Assembly (NCBI GenBank): GCA_002344965.1
Contig: DDUU01000059.1
Coordinates: 54,288 to 118,287, forward strand
Reading direction: 5' to 3'
DNA: 64,000 nt
Source of the DNA: Candidatus Tepidiaquacellales bacterium UBA2330
GTDB taxonomy: Bacteria > Bacteroidota > Ignavibacteria > Tepidaquicellales > Tepidaquicellaceae
The stretch's first letter is position 1; every line of letters begins with the position of its first letter. Of the stretch, positions 9,710 through 19,800 are shown one piece after another. The position numbers and the translations under genes were made by a program. The notes under the pieces are model-generated. The model was not told where the DNA came from, searched no databases, and saw only the letters and a list, made by a program, of their open reading frames with translations.

Positions 9710-10699
9710 ATGACTATTCCTGAAATATCTGTTATAACGACTGTTTTTAATTGTAAAAAATTCATACGTGAATCAATAGAAAGCATCCTTGCACAGACAT
9801 TCCGGGAATTTGAATATATAATTGTAGATGACGGTTCGGATGACGGGACTACTGAAATTATTAAGGAATTTGCTTCGGCGGACGACAGGATATTCCCGGT
9901 ATATTTGGAAAAAAACATAGGACGAGTATCATCGCTTAATAATGCGCTTAGCATATCGAAAGGAAAATATATTGCAATTCAGGATGCTGACGATGTTTCA
10001 TTACCGGACAGACTTTTTGTTCAGCATGATTTTCTTGAAAAAAATCCTGAATATTTGCTTACCGGTTCGAACATACATATAATTAATGAAACAGGTGAAA
10101 TAATTTCCACACCAGTAAGACCGGAGAATGACAATGAATTAAAATTCAGTCTTCTGTTTAAATGCACTTTTGCAAATCCCAGCTTAATGTACAGAAGTTC
10201 AGTAATTACGGATCACAAACTCCGCTACGAGGAGGAATTTAATCATGCAGAAGATTTCCGTCTGATAACTATTATTAACAGTCTGGGTAAAGTGCACAAT
10301 TTAAAGGAAACACTGATACTTCACAGAAGACACGGAGATAACAACAGCATAGTTAATTTTGACAAACTGAACACAGGCAGCACTGTAATTGTAAAGGAAA
10401 ATTTTTTACAGCTTGGAATTGAAATCAGTGAGGAAAGGGCTCTGAGGATAAGAAAACTTTTTTCATCCAAAGGCATTGACAAGGAGCATGTTTTTGAGGA
10501 TATCCGGTTTTTGTTTCTTGCAGTAAAGGAATTTCAGACAAGATACAGAACAGTTAAGAACCGTGAGGTAATCCGGACTTTAAAGCGCATGCTGAAATGG
10601 CTGGGCAAAAGGAATTTGGTTTTAAAACCTGAATATCTGGCTTTGTATAATTCAATTCTGACATATTACCTCAAAGAAACATTTATTTTAAAAAATTAA
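9710..10699 (+). CDS. family 2 glycosyltransferase (SpsA/WcaA-like)
   Basis: A 329-residue canonical GT2 enzyme with ISVITTVFNCKKFIRESIES, IIVDDGSDDGTTEII, the N-x-G turn in EKNIGRVSSLNNAL, and DADD at residues 92-95 as the metal/nucleotide motif. The acceptor-side segment HAEDFRLITII carries the expected ED pair. It is the most conventional GT2 sequence in the block and should be a catalytically active cytoplasmic transferase of the O-antigen/capsule type. It begins 15 bases after the preceding GT2 gene. About 200 AT-rich bases without a gene follow, so the first polysaccharide transcript may end here; I see no clear hairpin there. Confidence 0.92.
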   Translation: MTIPEISVITTVFNCKKFIRESIESILAQTFREFEYIIVDDGSDDGTTEIIKEFASADDRIFPVYLEKNIGRVSSLNNALSISKGKYIAIQDADDVSLPDRLFVQHDFLEKNPEYLLTGSNIHIINETGEIISTPVRPENDNELKFSLLFKCTFANPSLMYRSSVITDHKLRYEEEFNHAEDFRLITIINSLGKVHNLKETLILHRRHGDNNSIVNFDKLNTGSTVIVKENFLQLGIEISEERALRIRKLFSSKGIDKEHVFEDIRFLFLAVKEFQTRYRTVKNREVIRTLKRMLKWLGKRNLVLKPEYLALYNSILTYYLKETFILKN

Positions 10700-10906
10700 A
10701 TCATTATTTTACTCCGTCCCAAAATCATACAAATATTATTATTGCATTTCTTTACAATTTAAGGTTACAAATTGCGATTTAGATTAGTGTAAATTATTTT
10801 AGAAATACATTTTTTACATTAAAAGTAATCATTAAATTACCTGGCAAATTCTTATATTTTCAGAAATTAAAGCTTTTAATTTAAATATACTTCTGCCGTT
10901 TATTAT

Positions 10907-11875
10907 ATGAAATTAAATAGTAATACCGGGAAACTGATTTCGGTTATAATTCCATTTTATAACAGAGTAGAGTTACTTAATTCATCTATAAAATCAGTAA
11001 TAAACCAGACATATAAACCGATTGAAGTTATTTTAATTGATGACTTTTCCAGAGAGAAATTTGATCTGACCGGACTGGAAAAATACAGGTCCGATGATTT
11101 TAATATAAAGCTGATCCGAAACTCCAGAAATCTGGGTCCGGGATTGTCAAGAGAAGAAGGAAGGTTAATTGCCAAAGGTGATTATTTTGCATATCTTGAT
11201 TCTGATGATTTCTGGCACAGGGAATTCCTTGAGAAATTAACTGACGCATTGGAAAAAAATCCAAAAGCCGGGATGGCATACAGTAAGACACTCCTGATCA
11301 GAAGCAAAGGAAACTTTCTGAGGAATAAAAATGAAGATACATTCAGCTCTATCATACCTGTAATATTTGATGTTCACGGAAGACCATGGGCTACCGGCGC
11401 ATGTATATGGAGAAGAGAGATCGTTAATAAGATCGGACCGTGGATGGATTCAAGGATCTGGGAAGACTATGAATATGATATCAGAGCTGCGAAAATAAAT
11501 AATAATATTGTACACGTTCCGGAAGTGCTTTTTTATGTCAATATGGATTCAAAGGAGAAAATATCCCTTGTTAAAAACACAAAAAAAATGATAGAGGATA
11601 AAGCTCATTCAATACTGAATATCTCAAGACAGTTAAGAAATTCAAAATTCAGAGATGATAAGGAAATCCGTGACAGAATAACTTATTATCTGCTGACATC
11701 CTGCGCTACATTATCCGATTATAAATCCGGCGTACCGATCATAAATGAAATGTTCACTGAATATTACAACTGGAAAAACCGCAAAAATTATTTCGTTAAC
11801 GCCCTGACTTATATTTCTCCGTACAGAATAAATTCAAAAGTGTTCAGAAAAATCAGACAGCAAAGCCAAAACTAA
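10907..11875 (+). CDS. family 2 glycosyltransferase
   Basis: A 322-residue GT2 enzyme with LISVIIPFYNRVELLNSSIK, VILIDDFSREKF, the glycine turn RNSRNLGPGLSREEG, and the metal motif DSDDFW at residues 98-103. GRPWATGACIWRREIV followed by WEDYEYDIRA is the usual acceptor-side signature. It is separated from the other glycosyltransferases by 207 bases of gene-free AT-rich DNA, so it may have its own promoter. It ends only 21 bases before the first C25 peptidase gene, which makes co-transcription of a glycosyltransferase with a T9SS sortase-like protein plausible. No membrane segments are seen. Confidence 0.9.
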   Translation: MKLNSNTGKLISVIIPFYNRVELLNSSIKSVINQTYKPIEVILIDDFSREKFDLTGLEKYRSDDFNIKLIRNSRNLGPGLSREEGRLIAKGDYFAYLDSDDFWHREFLEKLTDALEKNPKAGMAYSKTLLIRSKGNFLRNKNEDTFSSIIPVIFDVHGRPWATGACIWRREIVNKIGPWMDSRIWEDYEYDIRAAKINNNIVHVPEVLFYVNMDSKEKISLVKNTKKMIEDKAHSILNISRQLRNSKFRDDKEIRDRITYYLLTSCATLSDYKSGVPIINEMFTEYYNWKNRKNYFVNALTYISPYRINSKVFRKIRQQSQN

Positions 11876-11896
11876 AATTTTAAATTTTTAGCTGAT

Positions 11897-14800
11897 ATGT
11901 TTAGCATAAATATTTTTTTCAAATATGGAAAGTTCAGTTACTTCAGTTTAATTATATTTTGTTTTGTTAATTTATTTCTGACTGCCGGAACGCTGTATTC
12001 GCAATCCAATCCAAACTGGATCACACCAAACAAGACATATCTGAAAATGTATATAGTCAATGACGGTATGAACAGAATCAGCAGGGCTGATTTTGTATCC
12101 GCAGGTATAAATACAAGCGGTTTAGATCCGAGGACAATAAAAGTATATAATAAAGGTCTGCAGATCCCGATATTTTTTTCCGGAGAGCAGGACGGAGTAT
12201 TTAATGACAATGATTTTTTTGATTTTTACGGAACAAGAAATTACGGAGGTTTGACAAAAACATATGATCAGAACAATGTAACTGCCTATATAACTGATGA
12301 GTATTTCAATCAGTATTCAGATACTAATATATACTGGGCTGACTGGGGAGGAGCAAACGGGATCAGATATCAGAATTTTAATTATACAGCAGGTGCTGCA
12401 TTTCAGAATAATTATTTTACAGGCAAGATTCATTTTGAGAAAGATCTGCTTTACCATCAGGGTGAAAATTTCTCAGGATCTGATTACAGATTTTTATCGA
12501 CAGAAAAATTTCTCGGCGAAGGATGGTACTGGAAACGGCTGCAGAATACCGAAATTCTATCGGATACTTTCACAATTCCCGCGCAAAGCAATTCTCCTCA
12601 GAATTCCCAGATTAAACTTTTTGCTTTTCCAGGGACACAGAATCTTAACGCTGTAAATGAACATATTTTAGAAGTAAGAATTAATGGCATACTTATCAAT
12701 ACATTAGTTACGGATAATTTTAAAAGAATAGATACGACGTTATCATTTGCATCTTCAATACTTTCTGAAAATTCGGTTAACAACGTTTCGGTTAAATACA
12801 CTCATCTGCCGGGATTCACAGGATATATGTATTTTGATTTTTTTGAGGTCAGTTATCCGCGTAAATTTACTCTTACTGATAAAAAATTATCCGCTCTTAT
12901 CAGCAATGCCGATACTTCTTCAAGATCATTCAGAGTAAGCGGATATAATAATTCATCACCGGTTTTTATTTATGATGTAATAAATAATTTCAGGATCACA
13001 AATTTCTCATTTAATTCAGATACTCTGATTTATTCAGCCCGCGGAAACAGCAATATACAACTCGTAAATGACACCGTAAGAAACAAACCTTTCAGGATAA
13101 AGCAAAGGCAGGTTCCGAATCTGGTTTCATCATCAAACGGCGCTGACTATCTTATCATTTATAATTCAATTTTAGAATCACAGGCAGAGCAGTTAAGATC
13201 ATTCAGAAATTCTCATGACGGTTACAGATCAGTAAAGGCAGAGATTGAGGATATTTATGATATATTCGGTTACGGTCTTGAAGATCCCCTTGCAGTCAGA
13301 TATTTCACAAACTATGTAAATGAAAACTGGCAGCTGCCGAAGTTAAAATTCATTTGTCTCTTCGGAAGAGGTTCGCTTGATCCGAAAAAAAATTCTTCCG
13401 GATCAGTTTATTACAAAAATCTTGTGCCGGTTTACGGATATCCAAATGCTGAAGGCTATTTCGCTAATTTCAATTTTGGTTCTTTCTTCTATTATCCGCA
13501 GGTTAGTATCGGCAGACTTCCGGCTTATACGCCATCCGAAGCGCAGATCATGGTTGACAAGATCATTGCTTATGAAAATCTGCCTTTTGAAAACTGGAAT
13601 AAAAATTTTACATTTATTACTAACGGAAGCACTCTTCAGGAGCAGGCGGCTCATCAGAACCGATCCAACTTTGACGCCAGCGTTTATATCTCTACACCTC
13701 CTGTATCAGGTATTGTAAATAAAATCTACAGATACGATACTTCAGGCATTATAACTTATAATTACGCTGACTCTATAATTAAAACATTCAACGAAGGAAG
13801 CATTTATGTAAATTACAGAGGACATGCCGGTAGTCATGACTGGGAAATTATGATGCGGGATCCGAATGTTTTAAACAACGGTAATAAGCTTCCACTGGTA
13901 ATCAGTCTGACCTGTTTTACGGGAGAAACTGCTAAGCCGGAATTCAGGGCTTTTATGGAAAAATTTTTATATCTGCCAAACAAAGGAGCTATAGGAGGAG
14001 TGAGTACAACGGGCTGGAGCTTTTCCACAAACGGAAATGATTTCGGATCTTATATGCTTCAGACTTTCAAAAATGACACTGCAAGAAGAATGGGCGACCT
14101 GATAAAATTTTCAGGTAAAAGCATGAGCAGAGATTCTTTATCTTTTTCCATAAGACATACTATCAACGGTTACAATCTTGCGGGCGATCCCGCCGTTAAT
14201 CTGAAATACCCGAAATCGCCTGATTTTAAAATCACTGATTCGGATTATAAAATTGAACCAAAGTCTGTTTCACTGAATACTCCAGCCACAATTACTGTAA
14301 ATCCCATAAATCTGGGAATATATGCTGACACTTGCATTGTCCGTTTTCAGCTGATTAAAAATAATGTAAACGCATCTTACAAAGATACAATTATCAGAGC
14401 TTTTGATGTTAGAAAAGAAATCCGGCATAATTTTAAAATTGACACGCTTGGTATTTACAAAATGAAAGTTATACTTGATGTCAATAACAGATATCCGTTG
14501 GAAAATCCCAATGACAATATTATCACAGTTGATATTCCCCTGCTGGAAAGTTCTTTTATCCCGATCAGACCTGCAGATAATTCCGTAATTTTCAGTGACA
14601 GCGTAGAGTTTGCAATTCTAAATCCTAATTTTGATTACGGACAGAGTAATGTTAAAATAATTGCTGAAATGGATACGTCAGGCAATTACAATTCACCCGT
14701 AAAAAAGACATTTACAAATCTGAATATAAAGGAAGGCGCTACAAATTTTAAAACTTCCATACCTGTTTTAAACAACAATACTTTGTATTACTGGAGAGCA

Positions 14801-16801
14801 AGGTCTGTTATTGATTCCGATACTTCATCATGGTCAGAAAGTTATAATTTTATTTACAATAACGGTCTTTCCTTAAATACAAAATACAACCGTTTTACCG
14901 GTGAAAGCCTGCCAGTTGTAATTTCAAAATCAGATAAAGATCAGTTTGATATTTCCGAGATGAATAATACATATTTTTCAAATGATGGTCTCAGATTAAA
15001 AGAAGAGGATGCAATTCTGTATGTAAGATCTTACGGAAGCAATGCAGAAGAAGCATCGTATTTCAGCGTCGGCAACAGTAACCTTTACATTGACGGAGGA
15101 AAAAATACCGGTCTTAACTTCCTGAAAGTAAAAAAACTTGATGGTAAAATTCTACAGTTTAAAAATCTGAAAATGTCAGATTCAACAGCTTCAAATGATT
15201 CTCTGCTGACTTTTCTTAATACATTTGATACGACACATTATTTGATGCTACTAAACGCAGCATATTTCCCGGGCGGAAAAAAATTAAATGCAGGTACTAA
15301 GTCAAAACTCAGGGAATTCGGAAGCATTTATGCCGACTCTATCGGACTGCTTTCATATTTTCATTCGTGGGCGTTTATAGGATATCTTGGTGCTGCACCA
15401 TCTCAGGCGTCAGAAATGTTCGATGCATGCTGCAGACCTGCTTTAAACTGTCTCGACTGCGATCACTGGTTTGAAGCTGTTACTACAATGAATGTAAAAT
15501 TCCGGAATACTTCCGGTTATGTAACCAATATAATCGGTCCTGCCAGTTCATGGTATGATTTTTCATGGTCAGGCCAGACTTTCCCTAACAGCTCTTTAGG
15601 ATTTGATGTTATAGGAATTGAAAGAAACGGAACTGAAACATTACTCAGACAAAATCTCCTGACACCGGATTTCAATGAACTTGCAACTATAAATGCAGAG
15701 CAGTATCCGAAGCTTAAATTTAACGCTTTATTTAATATCGATTCTCTTACAGGCACTGTATCCCCTGTCCTGAATTCATTGAAAGTAAATTATTCAGCAG
15801 CATCTGAGTTAGTATTAATAAAAAATTCTCTTCAGTACAGTGCTTTGACAAAAGATAAAAACGCAGTGAATTTTTCATTTGATTATTCAAATAACGGATA
15901 CAAATATATTTTCGGTACGATTGTAAATCTTTACAGCAAATCTGTTTCAGACTCGAATCTGATCTCAACTGATACAGTAAAAACAATTTTAAAAACTGAC
16001 AGCGTTTTAACTTATTCAAACAGTTTTAATAAACCTGATTTCAGAGACAGTGCACGGGTATTTGTTGTTATTAAACCGGTTAACGATCAGAATGAATTTT
16101 ATTATTTCAACAACGATGCTGATATTCCACTTACAGCATCATCTTCCAATGTAAAAAATGATATTACAATTTCCGCTGACGGTAAAGTTATTTATGACGG
16201 AGAAACTGTCAGAAAAAATCCTGATTTACGTATTGAACTTTCCCGTGAAAGGAATTATACTGAAATGAACGATACTTCATTAATTTCACTGAGACTAAAC
16301 GGAATTCATATTCCATACCGTTCAAAGGGAAATTTGAACCCCGTACTAAAGGTCATGGAATCTGATAATCAAAACAGTTCTGGAATTTTTTCACTGTTGC
16401 TGAATGCCGAACTGAACAAAGGTTCAAACAGGTTAAGCATTTCATATTTAAATTCAGACGGAAATTCAGATTCACTTTCGATGGAATTATTAGTCTCGGA
16501 CGAAACCGGAATAACCGGATTATACAATTATCCGAATCCGATGAGGAGTGAAACTTCATTTATGTTTGATATAATTTCTCCGGACGTAATACCGTCCGTT
16601 AGAATTAAAATTTACACTGTTCATGGAAGATTAATTAAAGAAATTTTTACTCAGCCGTCTTTCGGATCAAATCAGATATTCTGGGACGGTAAGGACAATG
16701 ACGGTGATTTTGTTGCGAACGGAACTTATCTCTATAAATTATTTACTGACGGGAATAATAAAACTGAAACTCCTGTTCAGAAGCTTGTTGTACTCAAATA
16801 A
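11897..16801 (+). CDS. C25 (gingipain/PorU2-like) T9SS peptidase or sortase, first copy
   Basis: A 1634-residue exported protein. A hydrophobic signal segment (residues about 15-34, ending near LYSQ) is followed by a conserved WITPNKTYLKM start of the mature chain. The caspase-like C25 core holds YRGHAGSHDWE with candidate catalytic His643 and SLTCFTGE with candidate nucleophile Cys673; the 30-residue spacing is close to that of the gingipain His/Cys pair. Beta-sandwich-rich segments follow, with a cysteine cluster at C1178, C1179, C1185 and C1188 ahead of DHW. The last ~85 residues form a sorting-type domain (YNYPNPMRSET, an IKIYTVHGRLIKE strand, WDGKDNDGD, C-terminal KLVVLK). PorU cleaves T9SS sorting domains and attaches cargo to surface glycolipid; proteins of this longer type are called PorU2 in related genomes. 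A secreted protease role is the alternative. Confidence 0.88.
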   Translation: MFSINIFFKYGKFSYFSLIIFCFVNLFLTAGTLYSQSNPNWITPNKTYLKMYIVNDGMNRISRADFVSAGINTSGLDPRTIKVYNKGLQIPIFFSGEQDGVFNDNDFFDFYGTRNYGGLTKTYDQNNVTAYITDEYFNQYSDTNIYWADWGGANGIRYQNFNYTAGAAFQNNYFTGKIHFEKDLLYHQGENFSGSDYRFLSTEKFLGEGWYWKRLQNTEILSDTFTIPAQSNSPQNSQIKLFAFPGTQNLNAVNEHILEVRINGILINTLVTDNFKRIDTTLSFASSILSENSVNNVSVKYTHLPGFTGYMYFDFFEVSYPRKFTLTDKKLSALISNADTSSRSFRVSGYNNSSPVFIYDVINNFRITNFSFNSDTLIYSARGNSNIQLVNDTVRNKPFRIKQRQVPNLVSSSNGADYLIIYNSILESQAEQLRSFRNSHDGYRSVKAEIEDIYDIFGYGLEDPLAVRYFTNYVNENWQLPKLKFICLFGRGSLDPKKNSSGSVYYKNLVPVYGYPNAEGYFANFNFGSFFYYPQVSIGRLPAYTPSEAQIMVDKIIAYENLPFENWNKNFTFITNGSTLQEQAAHQNRSNFDASVYISTPPVSGIVNKIYRYDTSGIITYNYADSIIKTFNEGSIYVNYRGHAGSHDWEIMMRDPNVLNNGNKLPLVISLTCFTGETAKPEFRAFMEKFLYLPNKGAIGGVSTTGWSFSTNGNDFGSYMLQTFKNDTARRMGDLIKFSGKSMSRDSLSFSIRHTINGYNLAGDPAVNLKYPKSPDFKITDSDYKIEPKSVSLNTPATITVNPINLGIYADTCIVRFQLIKNNVNASYKDTIIRAFDVRKEIRHNFKIDTLGIYKMKVILDVNNRYPLENPNDNIITVDIPLLESSFIPIRPADNSVIFSDSVEFAILNPNFDYGQSNVKIIAEMDTSGNYNSPVKKTFTNLNIKEGATNFKTSIPVLNNNTLYYWRARSVIDSDTSSWSESYNFIYNNGLSLNTKYNRFTGESLPVVISKSDKDQFDISEMNNTYFSNDGLRLKEEDAILYVRSYGSNAEEASYFSVGNSNLYIDGGKNTGLNFLKVKKLDGKILQFKNLKMSDSTASNDSLLTFLNTFDTTHYLMLLNAAYFPGGKKLNAGTKSKLREFGSIYADSIGLLSYFHSWAFIGYLGAAPSQASEMFDACCRPALNCLDCDHWFEAVTTMNVKFRNTSGYVTNIIGPASSWYDFSWSGQTFPNSSLGFDVIGIERNGTETLLRQNLLTPDFNELATINAEQYPKLKFNALFNIDSLTGTVSPVLNSLKVNYSAASELVLIKNSLQYSALTKDKNAVNFSFDYSNNGYKYIFGTIVNLYSKSVSDSNLISTDTVKTILKTDSVLTYSNSFNKPDFRDSARVFVVIKPVNDQNEFYYFNNDADIPLTASSSNVKNDITISADGKVIYDGETVRKNPDLRIELSRERNYTEMNDTSLISLRLNGIHIPYRSKGNLNPVLKVMESDNQNSSGIFSLLLNAELNKGSNRLSISYLNSDGNSDSLSMELLVSDETGITGLYNYPNPMRSETSFMFDIISPDVIPSVRIKIYTVHGRLIKEIFTQPSFGSNQIFWDGKDNDGDFVANGTYLYKLFTDGNNKTETPVQKLVVLK

Positions 16802-16848
16802 AATAAAATCTAAATTAATTTTTATAATCTATATTCCAAAAAATTTTA

Positions 16849-19800
16849 ATGAATAAGATATTTTTCACCTTATTACTTCTGTTTGTATTTGCAAAAATAC
16901 TTCCTGCACAGGATTATAACTGGATCACTCCGAATAAAACTTATCTTAAAATGTATGTAGCTGATAACGGAATGTACAGGGTTGACAGGAATGATTTTAC
17001 TAATGCAGGAATAAACACATCCGGAATTGATCCGCGAACTGTTAAGCTGTATAATAAAGGCGTTCAGCTTCCGGTATATTTTTCAGGTCAGCAGGACGGC
17101 ACTTTTGATGCGAATGACTATCTGGATTTTTACGGTGAAAGAAATTACGGCGGGCTTGTAAAAACCTATGACCATAATAACAATCTTGTTTATACTACAG
17201 ATGAATATTATAATGAGTATTCAGATACAAATGTTTACTGGATAGACTGGGGCGGAGCTTTAGGCGTAAGATATTCGGATATGAATTATCCTGACCTTAC
17301 TCCGTATTCAGGAAGTTCATTTACTGATAAAATTGTTTTTGATAAAAATAATTTTTATTCACAGGGTGAGAATATAAGCGCAACGGATTACAGATTTCTT
17401 AATACTGAAAAATTTCAGGGAGAAGGTTGGTTCTGGACCACTTTAAATAACAATCAGACTCTTACGGAAACATTTTCACTTCCTTATCTTAGTCCTGTTG
17501 TCAGCAATGCTTCTATCTACATATTTGCTTATCCGAGAGTAAGAAATACTTCCGTAGTGAATGAACATAATCTTGAAGTAAAAGTGAACGGTAATTTAGT
17601 CGCTTATATTTCAAAAAATGATTTTCTTAGATTTGACACCACCATTACATTCACAAGCGCATTTCTTGTAACGGGAACGAATACAGTTACAGTTAAATAT
17701 ATTCCTGCTGCAGGAACTTCAGGCGGAGTACATTTTGATAATTTTAAAATTCAGTATCCGAGAAGATTCGCTCTCGAAAGTTTTATTATGTCAGGCAACC
17801 TCTCTTCATCAGTAGATACTACTACAAAATTATTCAGAGTAAGCGGATACAATTCCGGTAATCCCGTAAATATTTATGATGTAAATAATTTTAAAAGAAT
17901 TACTGGCAGCAGCTTTACGCTCGATACTTTGAAATTTTCAGGGAAGAGCAATTCAAATTTTCAGATAGTAAATAACAACATAATAAAAAAACCTTTCAGG
18001 ATAAAACAGAAGCAGGTTCCGAATTTAGTCTCCGCATCAAACGGAGCTGACTACCTCATCATATACAATAAGCTTTTTGAATCGCAGGCGGAGCAGCTGA
18101 AAAATTACAGAACTGCAAAAGACGGATACCGGTCTTTCAAAGCAGACATTGAAGATATTTATGACATTTTCAATTACGGTCTGGAAAATCCGGCAGCCGG
18201 AAGAAATTTTGTAAAATACGTTTATGATAACTGGCAGCTTCCGAAACTAGGATATGTTTGTTTATTCGGAAGAGGCTCACTGGATCCTAAAAAAAATCTC
18301 GCCGGTTCTACTTACAGCAGCAACTACGTACCTGTTTACGGCAATCCTCCGTCTGACGGGTATTTCGTAAATTTTAATATGGGTACGTTCTGTTATTATC
18401 CGATGATTTCTGTCGGAAGACTTCCCGCTTTTTCAGTAACCGAAGCGCAGGACATGGTTGACAAGATAATCGGATATGAAAATGAACCGCCTGCAGCCTG
18501 GTCAAAAAATTTTACTTTCATTACCGGAGGCGGTACTACTTCCGAACAGAACGGACACATGACAAAATCGAATTTCGACATCGGAGTGTATATTGATATT
18601 TCCCCTATTTTCGGAAATCCAATAAAAATTTACAGAAATGATATTCCCGGAACTATTACTTTTAACATTAAAGACTCTGTAAAAAATGTCATTGACAGAG
18701 GAACAATGTTTCTGAATTTCAGAGGTCATGCGGGAAGCCATGACTGGGAAATTGCAATGAATGATCCAAACACTCTTTCTAACGGAAATAAACTTCCTTT
18801 AGTATTAAGTCTTACCTGCTTTACAGGAGAAAATTCGAAATCCGATTTCAGAGGTTTCAGCGAAAGATTTTTATACCTGAAAGATAAAGGCGCAATCGGA
18901 TTTATCGGAACAACCGGCTGGAGTTACTCACAGTTTGGAAATGATTTCGGTTCGCATATTCTGGCTTCCATGAAAAATGATTCGACAAGAAGGATCGGAG
19001 ACCTGATGAAATACGCAAATAAACAGATGAGTAAAGATTCACTGTCATTCAGCATCAGGCATACACTAAATTGCTATTCGCTAATCGGTGATCCTGCAGC
19101 AAAGTTAAATCTTCCCAGAACTCCGGAATATTCAGTTACTGATTCTGATTATAAATTATCCAATAATTTCCCGGGAGTAGGAGAGCATATTACACTGACT
19201 GCCTATCCTAAAAATTATGGTTTAAATTCCGACTCACTAAAAATACGTTTTCAGGTTTACAAAAATAATCAGATTTATTATACAAAGGATACAATCCGCA
19301 GAAATTTCAGGAATCTTGACTCAATTGCATATACTTTTAAAGCGGATTCTTCTGGTACTTATAACGTTTCTGTAAATCTCGATCAGGACAACTGGAATCC
19401 AAATGAGATTAAAACAAACAATACTCTGAATGTAGAAATACCGGTTAAGAATATTGCATTCATGCCGCTGAAACCGGTTAATAATTCTATTGTAACTTCT
19501 GACAGCGTTGAGTTTACATGTTTAAATCCTTTAGTACTTACATCTGTCAACAGCGTGAAGGTAATTCTTCAAATGGATACGAGCCGGAATTTTAATTCTC
19601 CTCTCTTAAAGACTTTTGCAAATACCAATATAAGCGGAGCTGCAACAAAATTTAAAACTTCAGTATCGGTTCCGGTTAATAACAGGATTCATTACTGGCG
19701 GACAAACAGTATAATAAATTCCGACAGCACCGGCTGGTCAGGTACACAGAATTTTGTATATCAGAGTCTTAAAAGTCTGAGAGATAAAGATATTGAAATT